A stretch of DNA of 64,000 bases, taken from assembly GCA_003999685.1 (NCBI GenBank), contig CP021220.1, forward strand, positions 1,984,001-2,048,000, in the 5' to 3' direction. Shown one piece after another: positions 22,464 through 35,038 of this stretch (position 1 is its first letter; every line of letters begins with the position of its first letter). The notes under the pieces were generated by a model that saw only the letters and a program-made list of their open reading frames with translations, was not told the DNA's origin and ran no database searches. Source of the DNA: Taiwanofungus camphoratus (taxonomy: Eukaryota > Basidiomycota > Agaricomycetes > Polyporales > Taiwanofungaceae). The position numbers and the translations under genes are program-made.

Positions 22464-23426
22464 CTATAGCTGCGGTTGCGGCAAGCCAATAGGCTGAGGC
22501 ATGATGAGAGGTTCTGCAACCATAGGCTGGTCGGACGGGCCAGTCTCAAGGCCTGTGCGTGCAAATGCAGCAATCATGGCGTCTTGCTCCTTGCGGCGCT
22601 TGTGACGGCGTCTGCGGTCGTCTTTGATCATACGGGCGACGCGTCGGCGATGTGAGCTGCGCATACTGGGGTCCGCAATGGTGTGTTTGCACGCATAGCA
22701 TACTAGGTCTATGCTGGCAAGCAGACGCAACGTCTCCGAATGGTTCTGCGCCTTGACAACGAATCATTTCAAGGTAAGAGAGCGCGAATTGCACGTCGTA
22801 GATGTGAAATATGTACTTACGTTCAGAGACCATGAGACTATACGATCACCATCGACAATTCCTACGACGACAAAATTTCCGCGTTTCTCCGCTTGCAATG
22901 CAACGTCCTCCAATTTTCAATAAGTTTAAAATTAGTCAGTCACCCAATGCGAACCTTAACGTACTTCGCCGAATGTTGTCATAACCTTGTGAGATTGAGC
23001 TGATTTGACAACTGTCAAAGGTCCACATCTCAGACATCTAGATGAACCATGCGACAAAGGTACATTCAGACCCACTTAAGCGCGATGACTGCCCTGGCTG
23101 TCCTGAAATCTCTTGAGTTACGATACCTCGTCCCATGTAGGTCCAAGAATCTCTATCTGGTTTGCGGACATGTATCTTGACTGGGATATCACGGAAGGGG
23201 TCGCGGATCTGCGGGGCTGAAGCAACCAGGGCTCTCATTTCTTGATATAAATGGTCCAGTCGAGTTAGAACTGGTTGCAACGAGATGTAGAGTACGGCGC
23301 GTGAAGCGTGTACATCAACCCACCTCCTTCATTGGCATGACTCACTTGAACGACAGGTACTTGGTTATTCGAATATTGGGGTACGAACTGCGATGACTGG
23401 GCCTCGATGGCAGCTTCTGTGTCCAT
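22464..23426 (-). CDS. Small protein with two CxxC pairs and a basic C-terminal helix
   Basis: Not recognised. Proposed exons: 23426-23324, 23270-23072, 23037-22965, 22907-22821, 22745-22464; 247 aa with all phases consistent. The middle reads CLRCGPLTVVKSAQSHKVM and later IDLVCYACKHTIADPS, so two CxxC pairs could form one zinc site. Between them is a beta-rich piece (GNFVVVGIVDGDRIVSWSL). Next comes a strongly basic helix (RRRVARMIKDDRRRRHKRRK), which suggests nucleic-acid binding or nuclear import. One intron (23071-23038) would be only 34 nt, so that junction is uncertain. Confidence 0.6.
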
Positions 23427-24177
23427 TCTTTGGTCTTCGGTCTAACGTGCATTGCTCAAGTCCTGGTGGTGCTTTCAGATAGACAAACATATAGACGTAC
23501 TATTTCCATCATGGTATGAGATCCGACAGTTGAGGATGCAGAGCGAGTACCGCAGGGATTGAACGATGAAATTCGAGGCTGAACACTGAGACCAAGCTCT
23601 ATGCAGGTCACGAAGTCGTTCTACTCCATCACGTGATTGTCCCAGCCTGGCACGCCAATTTGGGTGGCCGCGGCACGGTGCTGATAGTATACTACTTGAG
23701 TTCCATTGAGTCCTTGCTTTTCCACCAAATCCCTAGATTAAAAACCTCACATTCTGTCTTCATACCATAGCTTATGTACAATGTACTCCGCGTCCGGTCT
23801 GTTGACAAAGGCTGACGGTGAACTTCACATTCTCAACTCGTTCCACAGTTCGTCGAAATCGGTAATCGGTTTGCTTTGTTCGTTCCTCAAAGTCATTTGG
23901 CAAACGCCACCCTTAACGTTCTGCCTGCAAAGGCGAAACTATGATGCCCATCAGTCCCAGCTAATTAGAGCGCAGCTGGTCTTGCCTAGAATTTGTTAAT
24001 TGAGTGTCATATTACAGACTGCAAGGAAAACGTTTCTGACAAAGGATGTCCTCTTCTCTTTTGTTTGAGGCTAAGTTTACGTTCGTCGAGGATAAATAGA
24101 CTCTTTCAACCCACGCATGGTTCCCATTTGCCCGAGGACAAAGGCTCCCTTCATGTATAAATTGTCGATGTCAGTAA
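23427..24177. other. Divergent spacer, possible tiny ORF
   Basis: About 750 bp between two divergent genes. A 37-codon spliced frame (23774-23791 joined to 23849-23944) encodes MYNVLRFVEIGNRF...NVLPAKAKL. It has decent splice signals but no family I recognise. Confidence 0.3.
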
Positions 24178-24804
24178 ATGGTTCAACGACTTTTCAAAGT
24201 AACGATGCCTGGACGTGCCAGAACAACCTCAAAGTCGTCCGAAGACGTATTTACGGCCAGTCAGCTAGCTCGCGACGATGAACGAGAAGCACAGAGAGCA
24301 TGTATGTACGATGATGATAGGATCATCACGCGCAAGGAAAGCCAGGTTAGCAACGTTGCACCATCCGTTCAGGCTCCTTCCCAATACATTTGCTGTGTGC
24401 TATAGCGAGATGATGAAGATGACGACTACTGTCCTCTAAGCAGTAGCCAGTCAGATGTCTCGACCGAGTATGCATGCAGTCAATCGACCTTGGCTAGTTC
24501 CCAATCGAGTTCAGTGGCCTCACAAGGGTCCTACTGTGAGCAGGCGGATGGCGGAGGATTTCCCGGTGATCGCTTGAACGGAGAAAAGCTACTGTTGATC
24601 GCCAAGGCACGTCAATTTGTGCTGAACAAACGTCCACATCTCATTGGTTTCGTTGTCAAAATCATCGAGATACTCTACGGTCTTCAGCGAAACGATGCAC
24701 AGAAGGCATGGAGTTTTGTCCATGATCACGATGGCGTGGTTGCCAACTGGAGCGCTGCAGATACGGAGTCATTGGCAAAGGAGGAGTGGGAGCAGCTTCA
24801 GTAG
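24178..24804 (+). CDS. Small unknown protein, disordered N-terminus and helical C-terminus
   Basis: Not recognised. Two exons, 24178-24345 and 24406-24804 (60-bp phase-0 intron), 188 aa. The first 95 residues are charged and Ser-rich (SSSQSDVSTEYAC, SQSSSVASQGS). From about residue 110 the sequence becomes helix-like and hydrophobic: EKLLLIAKARQFVLNKRP, then GFVVKIIEILYGLQRND. A second possible start is the ATG at 24205. The stop lies about 90 bp from the converging TAF5 stop. No domain name can be supported. Confidence 0.55.
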
Positions 24805-24895
24805 ATCACACCAATGACATCTAATTTTCAGTTCGTTATGTCGGAGGGAGCTACTTGATACAGAATACATTACATTATAACAACAGTGCCGACTA

Positions 24896-27762
24896 TCATC
24901 GCTGTTCGGGTACTAAATATGAGCCAGCGACAAGGCATAAGTTACGCGGCGTGAATTGTACATTGATGATAGGTGTCCGCTTGGTGGGGAATGTTGCCAG
25001 TAGATCAGTCCTAGGAGACGTCATTCGTATTAGCACGGTATCAACCCACCCAAGCACGCACGTTTCAATGCTCTCTTCTTCTTTCCCGCTTGCGCCCTCT
25101 GCTGCACCGCCGGACGATCCAAATCCGTTGACCAGCGCCCCATTTTCCCGCGTCTTTCCGGGCAATCCGCCCGCACTCTTCACATCCCAACACCGTACAG
25201 TCCAGTCAGCACCTCCGCTCACCAGCATCGTCGACTCAGCACTAAATGCAAGGGAGTATATGGACGCAGTGTGGCCCGTCATTTTTTTGATTCGCCGACC
25301 TGAGCCGAGATCCCAAAGGTTGATCGCCAGGTCTTCACCTTTTGAACAGAGTTAATTGTGTATTTGTAAACTCCCCACAGAAATGTGCAAATACTGACCT
25401 GCGCTAGCTAAATAGCGGCCGTCTGGACTGAAAGCAAGCGAAGAGACAATCCCTTGATGCCCAACAAAAACTCGGACGCAACTTCCTTTCTGGACGTCCC
25501 AGAGCCGCGCCGTCCAATCACTAGAGCCTGTTCCAAGATAAAGCGAATTTGGATGAAACTGGACACACTAGAAAAGAGCCAAGATCTGTTCTTGAGCGTC
25601 AGTGGGTCATACATAACGGAGAAACGTACATCGACATCGCTCAGATGCCCGGCGTATACTCTCAGCGCGGATATCTTGTCGGTGGACCAAAGCCGTGCCG
25701 TCCGGTCGCGACTAGCGGTAGCGAAGTAAATTCCCATCGGACTCCATTGCACATCCCATACTGGGTTTTGGTGCCCCCGATATGCCACAACATTAGTCAT
25801 GGTATCAAGGGACCAAAGTCGAGTCGTAGCATCCGCTGATGCCGAAAGGAGAAATTTGGGTGGGGTGGCTGATCCACCAACCGGGTCAAATGAAACGGAA
25901 TATACAGGCCCACTGTGTCCAATCAATTTTCGGGTGGTTGATCCGCTCTTCTCGCGCACTTTACGAAGTGACGTTGCTGAACCGAAAGAAAATTAGGACT
26001 GTATTTTACAAGCTCATGGTAAACGAAGAACGATCCATACCATCTCGTATAGAACTTGACTGAAAATCACTCCTATACCCTTTTAGCTTCTCACCCTTGA
26101 GGCTCCAGAGTCGAATATAACTCTCAGAAAACCCTGCAGCCATCACAGAGGTGTCCTCAGAAAAAGCACAACATGGTGCACTATCGTTCGATTGCGCGTC
26201 AGTTAATCGACATCTCGATGAATTTAGCTGACGCACATACCCTTCACCGACATCATGCAGTGTATACGTGCAGATGCTAGGCAAGGCACGGTATCTGACT
26301 GCTGCAGCCTGTTGTGCATTCACATTGGAGAGAACTGATGGTTCTAGTCGTATCCGCTTTCGCATGTCCCGCACTTTTTCGACCTCTCTCTTGACATCGA
26401 TAGTCTTAAAGGAAGGAGGATGTGGCGGCAAATCAGACAGCGAGGGGGCAACAACTCCGGGTATGGGCGCTGGCCGGGTGTGGTGGGCATCATACTGGGC
26501 ATTAGGATCGCGATCTATCATAGCTTGCTCTCGGAGAACACGCTCAGTTTCTGTGCGCAATTCCTCCGGTAGTGGTGGTGGACCAAGCTTCAGCTCTCCT
26601 TTCGACGAGTTAAACGTGTGAGGATCAGTAATAGCACTGCCATTGGCCTGAGGAATAACAGATGACAAGAGGCCGGTGGACTCTTCCCATGCACTAGGTG
26701 AGACCGATGTCGTGGTTGAAGTTGTTACTGCATTGCAAATTATTACATGTTCTAAAGACCGAGTGAGGATGCTTATATTTACCGTCAAATCGTAGATGAT
26801 TATTCACGACTCTCATAACTGCGGCTCGTCCTCTTTTCCCCCTTTCTCCAGTAAATCCCTCCCCTATGCCGGTTGCTTCGCCGCCCACGCCCTCCGTCAA
26901 CCAGCCGACGAGAAGGCCAAATCCAGACCGACTCATCCGTACAATGTACTTCTCGTTTCTAAACCGCTGTGCATATTCATTGCTTTGGACATGAATGGGA
27001 AGACGCAATGTTGACAATGAATGCAAAATGGCGCCATGTATAGGGGCTAGTGAAGGCGAAAATTCATCAAAAAACTTGCGTGCTTGTGAAAAGAATATTT
27101 ATATTTAAGTCTATTCCAAACATTACAGGGGCGGACGGATTGCAACGCACCAGCTTCCTTATACCCATACTGTACAAGGTCGAGGTAAAAGTGACAGAAA
27201 ATCGGAAACAACATTGGTCGGAACTCAGGCTACCATAAGAGTCAGGTACGGAAGAAGACGACGAGTGTGATATACTTACTCGATACATATCAAGAGATCC
27301 ATCTACCCATGCTTCAAGTTCTCGAAAACCCTCCTGTTTATCATTCGGGTCGAGGGAAAGGATCTCCTCAGCACCTATAGGTCCTATGCTCGCTAAGAGG
27401 TTTTGAATGTTCGTATTATTGCCCATGGCAGCCAGCTCTTGCAGGACACTCGCAGCATCCTTAAAGACGTTTTCTCCGGGACGAGCTGACTTTTGTGCAA
27501 AGACATTCAGGCGCTTCAAGAGCTCTTCCGCGGAGATTGTACTAGTGTCTGTCTGCTTGCCCTTATCGTCAAGAGAAACGCCATCGAGGGTTTCAAGCAA
27601 TGCCTGTTCAGCGGCCTTATGGCCTCTGGCGCGTAAGTATTCCAATACAAGACGGTCAGTAGCGGAAGAATTAGTAGAAGGGTCCGAAGCAGTTGATGTT
27701 GGGTTCACATTCGCAGAGGAAGGCCCGTCGGGAGTGGAGGTAGTAGGGGTAGTTGCAGACAT
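24896..27762 (-). CDS. TAF5: TFIID subunit TAF5 (WD40)
   Basis: Scaffold subunit of the general transcription factor TFIID, and in many fungi also of SAGA. About nine exons, all junctions readable in frame. N-terminus: Ser/Thr-rich leader, then LisH-like TDRLVLEYLRARGHKAAEQ. The NTD2 domain follows: PEFRPMLFPIFCHFYLDLVQ, then ARKFFDEFSPSLAPIHG and NEKYIVRMSRSGFGLLVGWL. The C-terminal half is a WD40 propeller with LIGHSGPVYSVSFDP, YRGHQNPVWDVQWSP, YAGHLSDVDCVQFHP, FVGHQGIVSSLAFSPDGRY and MTGHTASIYSLAFSAE. Low-complexity inserts occur in the linker and in the last repeat (GFGSSGGAAEGASGKEE). Start taken at MSATTPTTSTPDG, the first ATG of an uninterrupted exon. Confidence 0.93.
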
Positions 27763-28835
27763 GATATACGAATACGACGGTTTTGAGTCGATAGCACTAG
27801 CCTAGACAGTCGCAAAGCCAGTCCGTATTTATGAAAGGAAACACAGACGGTGGTGGCACAACAAGTTTGGCGCTGGCGAGCGCGACCGTCAGGCGCCCAT
27901 AGATATTCATTGACAAATAATGCCCTGTTTTCCACATCAGAATCCGTTTCATGCGTTATGCTCGCTATTCTCTTTTCGTGAACTTCGCTGCTCTCACACC
28001 CAACAGTATTCTCATCTGCGTGTGACATCTCCAAGTTCTCCTGAAATATCAATCAATCTCCGTTACTTCGAGACCGCAAGGAGAGGAAAGATGGTAACCT
28101 GGTGCATACGCCATCTACTTCTTGTCACTACCTGCGATTTCCAATGCCTGGGCATCCTCCGGCTCTCGTCTCTCACTCTCTGACATCCGCTAGCGGAAGA
28201 CACGTAGTTGCCTGTCTTCTGTCACGATTGTCTATGCCGCTTCTCATTACCGGCAATAGAAGACGCAGTGCATGCTTTACTTGACCCTTGCTATACCTTC
28301 GCAGTGACTGTCTACAATCTGCCTAGGAACTCTGCCATTTGTAGCATCCACATGTGCTCGAAATCTTCGTAGCGTTTTCACGAGAGTCGATCTCAGCGAC
28401 CTTGTGGCGAAGTACGTGATGTGTGTCTTTGATCGCACCTCATTGTATGCTCATGAAAGCGATAGGCATGTTCACAGTCTGCGCCCCGGTGCGACATGTT
28501 AGCGATGGGGTCCGTGGATTGGGCCAGGGACTTTGGCGTTGCGCGGATCGGTCAGTCCTTGTCACCGGTGTTCTTGAGATTTACTATCCTATGATGTGTA
28601 CAATATAGTCTGTACTAATGCGAAGCCAGCATTTCTCTGTAGCGACCATGCATATACGTTTGCAAGCTTATCATTCGACTTGCAATTGTCCACGATCATT
28701 GGAATAGTATACATAGCTTTGATTAGGTATTCTCCTACCAGCAGAATTGAGATCAAGACGAACAAGCTATGGGTTATAACACAATGTAAAAGTAACACAA
28801 TGGAAAAGCAAGATCAGGAGGCGGTTCTAACACTT
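27763..28835. other. TAF5 upstream region, no further gene seen
   Basis: About 1.07 kb. Contains the TAF5 promoter and the 3' flank of the RecQ gene. Short frames (for example 27920-28183 plus strand) show no homology. Confidence 0.45.
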
Positions 28836-31707
28836 TCATCTTCGTGCTCGTTTGTTACTATCACGACTGCCCGTTCTGACAGGGTACGAAATTTGCCCAT
28901 AGGAACGCTTCTGTGTAGTGGTGGTCACTACCACGTTTTTGGCGTACCCTGCCTTCTTACATTCCATGTCGAATGCCGTAACTAGTGCATTAAAATCCGC
29001 TGAGACCATGCTGCCGAAAAGAGGGTGCGAACTCGACCATTTTCCAGCTGTCAGACGCGGGGATGTGATACCAAAGGCCATGCGTGCCAGCAACCGTGGG
29101 TCGTCCCGCTCCGGACAAGCAGCAAGGATGGCTTCAAGTTTCTTCGGATCAGGGATTGACTCTGCCTGAGAAGTAAATTCCAATTTTGCGCCAGTAGTAC
29201 AGAAGGTGCATTTTCCGCACATCCCTTCTAGGACGGCGTCTTCGTCATTGAAATACACGGCAAGAGCATGCGCCAGACCTAAAGTGACGAACGTGAACTT
29301 CAGATACAGACGTCTTCCAGCGCAAATCAGAACTTGAAAACACACAGTCGTCATTTGTGGCAAAGTCAATGACCTGTCGAAGCTTCCGAACAGCCTCGTC
29401 TTCTCGACCTAGCATGCTGTGATACATGCTGTCCGCTAATTTCTTAATTCCCTCCGTGGATTTAGGCAACGGGTTGATAACGATGTAACGCTGTGAAACG
29501 TCCATTTAGCTTCGTGCTTCTGAAAGAATGTAGCCGTTCACGTACTGCTCTGAGTTGAGACGGCTTCGAGGTGATGTAACCTTTTGAGAGATACAATGAA
29601 TCCCCGTCTTTTACATCGTCTCCAAAACTTACCGTCAAATTCCCAACCGCTAATATATTTTGCGAGATCTATCCTATCGATTTTTGAGTGATTGGTCACC
29701 GCGTTCATGTCAATCTGTGATACATGAGGTTCCTGCAATAATTACCTACAACAACTCCCACATGGTGGCCTATACGTACCTGATAATTTGACCGCTTCGC
29801 GGTCCAGCACGTTCTAATAGCCTTTCCAGCAGAAGAATCATCTGCCATGACCTTCTTCCAGCCTTCAGGAGAACGTGCAGATATGTCATAAATGGAGTAG
29901 AAAGGCGTAACCGCTCGGATATGACTGTAGTCAAGTTCAAGCTGAGCGTAACACAAGTTAAGGACATTGGACTATTCGGATGTGCATCAGATATCCGTCC
30001 ACGGTTGGATACGAGAGTACCTACTCTAATATCGTAGCTGGATAGGTTGCGGAAAACAATAATCGAGTGTCAGTTGTCTGCGGATGGATACGGAAAACGT
30101 GATGCCCACATCTTAGACTGGTGATAATGATTGAAATCGATGGTCCCGTCAGGAGTGGGTTCTCGCAAGGCGACTTCTTGCAACCAAAGTTCCAGGTTAC
30201 TCTTGGCACATGTATCACCTCGAGCAAAACCCTCAAGGACCGGTATGTCTACAGCCGATAGGAACATGAAGCAGGTTGATTCCAGACCATCTCGACCTGC
30301 TCTGCCAACTTCCTGGCTGTAGTTCTCCAGTGTCTTAGGCATGTTGAAGTGAATCACCTAGACAATCTCCGTTACATCGAGCCACTGGCAGACGTTTGCA
30401 GCTCACCTGTCGAATGTCAGCTGCAAAAAGGATTTTCAATATGAATCGTTCGAGCGCCTCCATTCATCTAACCTTTATCAATGCCCATCCCAAAAGCAAT
30501 TGTGGCACACACAATGCCTTTCTCTGATTCCATAAACTTCTGTTGGACTTGTTCTCGTTTTTCACTTGACAGTCCTGCATGATAAACCATCGGTTGAAGA
30601 CCATGTGGGCGAAGAAGGTCCGCTACCTCCTCAGCTTGCTTCTGAAGAGTAACATAGATGATTGCTGATCCCGTTCTGGACTTCAACACAGGGATGAGCC
30701 TGTTTAGTTTGTCATCCAGATTGTGCGCAATTTCAACTCGGAAAGCAAGACTTGAACAAAGTACTTTTGGTCAGTCTTAACTGAGCCTACTGAAGATTTG
30801 GACTTACTTGGGACGATAACTTGTGGTACGGAAGACACCACTGACGGGGTCTATGTGAAAGCTCTTGCAAATATCGGTGGCAACATCCTTCGTAGCCGTA
30901 GCTGTGAGACAGAGCACACGTTCAACGTCTAATTCTTCAGCAAATCTGGCAATCTTAAGATATTCAGGACGGAAACTAGCACCCCACTGTGAGGAAGCTC
31001 AGTGCTCGTTCCATCTCAGTAACTACGATCAAGGGGATGCACCTGAGAGATACAGTGCGATTCATCCACAGCAAGCAGAGATATCTTAACGCGACCCATC
31101 ATCGTAATAAATGACTCATTGTTGAGCCTGAAAACATAAGAAAGCTCTCAGCATATATGGTGGGAGAAACGCGACTTCGGTTGTCAGATACATACCGTTC
31201 TGGAGCCACATACAAAATCTTTATTGCTCCCGACAGGACCTCACTTTTTACCCAAGCAGTCCTATCTGCAGTGAGACTACTATCCAGACTGGCCGCTTTG
31301 ACACCACGCATCACGAGGGCATTCACCTGATCCTTCATAAGGGCAATCAGGGGCGAGATAACGAGTGTCAAACCCTAGCATGTAAGACGGTGTCAGTGAG
31401 TGTGAGTCTATTGCGAATGAATGATTACCTCTAAACATAATGCAGGGACTTGATAAGTTAAACTTTTACCACCTATCGACATTATTGTTCAATGCAAGGC
31501 AATAACAGCGAGAGTAAGACAGACCTCCGGTAGGCAAAAGAACAAGTGCATTCGTGTTCGAAACCAGTAGCCTCTGAATAACCTATGAAGAGAAATGTGT
31601 CAATGACCGTAATAGGTAACGCAGGCAACAACACGTACAGCCTCCTGGGCCAGACGAAACGATGAAAACCCGAAAGTCTCCCTAAGAACATGATATGCTC
31701 TATTCAT
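28836..31707 (-). CDS. RecQ-family DNA helicase
   Basis: ATP-dependent 3'-5' DNA helicase for genome stability. Multi-exon. Motifs in order: FRLAQEAVIQRLL (Q motif area), LLPTGGGKSLTYQVPAL (Walker A, split by an intron), TLVISPLIALMKDQV (Ia), LLAVDESHCISQWGASFRPEY (Walker B as DESH rather than the common DEAH), LTATATKDV (III), SAIIYVTLQKQAEEV (IV), VCATIAFGMGIDK (V) and ENYSQEVGRAGRDGLES (VI). A RecQ-Ct part follows with a cysteine cluster near CGKCTFC and a winged-helix-like region. I see no HRDC domain. The start is uncertain: ATG 31707 (MNRAYHVLRETFGF) fits the helicase fold, while an ATG at 31931 opens an upstream exon I could not join in frame. Confidence 0.88.
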
Positions 31708-32328
31708 CTTCAGACTGAGCGGACCTTTAGCTCACTACAAATAAAATGAAAAGAATGCGCCAAGGAGATCGTGTATATTACTTGGTGAATGATGGTGGTG
31801 GAATAGTAGTCCTGACACTGAGGCTGAAAGACGCGTTCGCGATCACGGGAATTTGTTCGCGAAAGTAACGTACTCGTGACTTGTGACAACGCCTGGGTTT
31901 CATTATATAATATTGATATTTCATCAAGCATGCCATCAGGGTTGTAAGTAAAACTCAAACTTGACCCCTCGTCTTTTAACGGCGTCGTGACCTTGACTTG
32001 ATCAAACGAGGGCCAGAGAGTCAAACTGTGACCTTCCGGGCACGTTTGAATCCGTCATCCTCATAATTATCCATGCGAAAGTCATGCTTTAGCTTGCCAG
32101 TGACGGGGTCATGACCCGGTCAACACTGAGATTCATGCTCGATGCCTACAGACAACAAACACTCATGTCTCAGTAGGAAACATGCATTATTATCGATAAG
32201 TGAATCAAAGAAGCACGACAGCTGATTCATGGCGGCCAAAAAGATGGGCCGAAAGTATTGATTCCTCTCCAAGGACGTAAAGCAAGAATGTATGGAAGAC
32301 ATGCAATCACACGCAGTGTGAGCTCAGA
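31708..32328. other. RecQ upstream region
   Basis: About 620 bp. Holds a possible RecQ 5' exon near 31931-31780 encoding a leucine- and glutamate-bearing helix, plus the NoxA 3' flank. No separate gene seen. Confidence 0.4.
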
Positions 32329-34484
32329 TTAGAAGTGTTCCTGAGTACAACCATAAAATAAGCAAAGGAGTGACAAACATCATGTTGGTGTACGGACCTT
32401 AGCGAATGTGAACTTGATGTTGGGCGTGGTCGATGCTTGGCAAGCTTCCTTGATAGACTTGGCGAGGACGCCAGGTCCGCAGAAATAAGTCTGAAGAAGA
32501 GGAGCACAGAATTCATGAGATACAATTTCCACCGCCGAAACCAACAACGCTCACTCCAACTGTAGTCTTCAGCTGCGAGTTGGTGCCAGGGAGGTATTGA
32601 CCAACTTCAAGGGCCTGACGCAAGCGTCCATAAATGCTTTTCCAGTCAGGGCGGCCGAACATGGTGCGAGTGCGCAGAAGTGTGAGAGGATCATACTCAG
32701 AACCCGGATCGTTGACAGCAATGTTCCAGAGCATGTCTTCACCAATCTTCTGCGTGAGGTAGATGTTGATGCGGAGGAAATTGGCTATGAAAAACTACCA
32801 GTGAGCGACACCTAATAAAATGACGTTGAGCACACACGGTCTGCTTGGGCGGCCTCAACTTCCTGCAGTAATGTCTGGAACCAACCGAAGGATGGGGCAT
32901 CACGACATATCCAAAAGAACTCCACCCGCTTCAGGGACTGAAGTGTCCCCTTTTTCTGATGGTACCAAATGTGTTTCAGGATCGATGCGAAGGGGGTGAC
33001 GCCTGTTGAAATTGAAATAAGCATCGCACACGACGATTGAACCGTGGGTGACACTGGAAGGCGCTGCTCACCTATACCAGCACCGATCAATACAGCAACT
33101 TCGACATCGAAAACATCTTCAGCCGGGGCTCCGTAAGGACCATCGATCCTAACCACTGGCAATGAACGTGACATTGCAGTAGAATCAAGTTCCACATAAT
33201 CGCCGCGAGTGCCATAAATGGTGTCATCCTTCTCGCTTCCCTTCATAGCAGCTTGCGTCATGGCGGCCACCACCGAGGGCCCTGCACCAACGCGTTCTCC
33301 TAGCGCATGAGTCCAGTCACCTACTTGACGAATGTGCACGGATACGTAAGGATCTTCGGGTGCAGATGTGATTGTGAACTACAAAATGCGGCGAGACAGG
33401 TTACAAGATACGTGAGCACACCTACCCAGACAATGCAGTGGATATGTTACGCACAGGATGCCACTGCAAGCCCGAGATATCAGGAACTTGTATGAATAGC
33501 CACTGGCCAGGGACATATTTGAAACTGGGCTTCACGATACGAAGTTCCATGGCCCCTGTAGATGCATCAGTACTTATCAATACGGTTCAAAGGGATTACG
33601 CGTACCACTCGGGTGAACAAGAACCTTTGACAATCGTGTAGCTCGACGGGCTCTGATCTCTCTCCACATTCTCTCTCCGAAATATAAGATCCCAGGCCAG
33701 ATAGTGAAACGCCAGCTTTCGTAGCCAAGACAGTGCTCAGTAGAATAGAAGGGAAACGTCTTAATGTAATCAGGGCCGGCAGAGTCACGAACGAAACAGC
33801 CAGTGGCATGCGTATATAGACCGACAAAGAAGAAGAAAGCGAGGTGATGAGTGTACCAGAAAGCTTCAAAGCACTGAGCGCGAATCTTGTGATGCGCAGT
33901 GGTGTAGATGAGAACCATGATCAGGAGCATGAAGTGTCCAGTGATGCCGCCCGCTTGCGTGTAGTGAATGTCTAATGCAGTTTCCGGTCTGACCTCTGAT
34001 GTACACAATTCTCAGAACAGAAAAATATACACGTAGAAGGGACTACGTACGAGTGCGCTCGACATTAAAGAAGTTGACGTAATGTGCAGTGGTGTGAACC
34101 ATGGACCAAAAGGCCATGGAGTAGGCGACCTGTCGATGGAACCAGATGTTCTCGTCTGCAGGGAAAAGCCAAGCTAGCTTCGGACGGATGAGCCGAATAA
34201 TGTTGCGCAGCATAGGAAGGAGAAGAGCCCCCGCAGTGAATGCGAGGACGAGACCAGCTCCTCGAGAAATCCAAACAGAAAACTTGAGCGCATTGAGAGC
34301 AGACAACTTCTTGTTTGTTTCCTGAAATAAGTCGTTTAAACGCATCTACTCCTCTCATATGAATTGAACTGACCTGCGCCCACCACCCGTAAGCAAAAAG
34401 CCCTAATTGCAAGCCATAGAAGAGGAAGTTGAAAACAAGCCTCCTGGGAGTGAGGAACTCGCGGCGAAACCAGCTTTCGCCCAT
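32329..34484 (-). CDS. NOXA: NADPH oxidase A (superoxide-generating)
   Basis: Membrane flavocytochrome that passes electrons from NADPH through FAD and two hemes to oxygen, making superoxide used in fungal hyphal differentiation. Starts [15 protein letters not shown], typical of NoxA, and ends with a 3-codon exon giving K-E-H-F. Several introns, each in frame. Ferric-reductase-like membrane helices contain the heme histidines: [21 protein letters not shown] and [24 protein letters not shown] motif [17 protein letters not shown] motifs [25 protein letters not shown] and the C-terminal [12 protein letters not shown]. No EF-hand extension is present, so this is NoxA rather than the calcium-binding NoxC class. 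Homologues act with a NoxR/p67 regulator, not seen here. Confidence 0.93.
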
Positions 34485-35038
34485 CGCTGTGTACTGTTAC
34501 AATGAATTGGAGGTATCCCGATACCAGGACGATGTTCGGGTCCGGCCACACAAACAAAAGAAAGTAGAAAGAGAGGAGAGGATGAAAAGAGTGGGAGAGA
34601 ACACAGTGAGAAGTTAAGTGACAATGCAACACATGATACTTATTTATCAAACTCAGCGTCGTGAGGCCTTGGGCTACCATGGCAATGCCTCTAATTCCAT
34701 AATCCGGACGACTACTACCGTCTGGCTACTATCTGAAGTCCGTTCTCCAACACTAGATTGCCCGAGGCATGGTCAACTTATCATATGTCAACACCGACGT
34801 GTGAACTCGCAAGATGTCGATTTTCGAAGGGAAACGAAGGCTCAAGGTTTCTGGCATCATGATCATCATTCTCAATTACACTGGCCGTGTCAATGGAGAC
34901 CTGGCCATTGACGACCATTTCTGGGAAGCTACCATGGTTGTAATCTGTGCGTCCAATTCAGGATAGTTTCAGAGCAAATGTGAAGTTCACAGCGGTAGTG
35001 TGCACATGGCTCGACGTAAATGACTGATAGTTTACCGG
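34485..35038. other. NoxA promoter region
   Basis: About 550 bp between the MAD2 stop and the NoxA start, both minus strand. No coding homology found. Confidence 0.45.
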
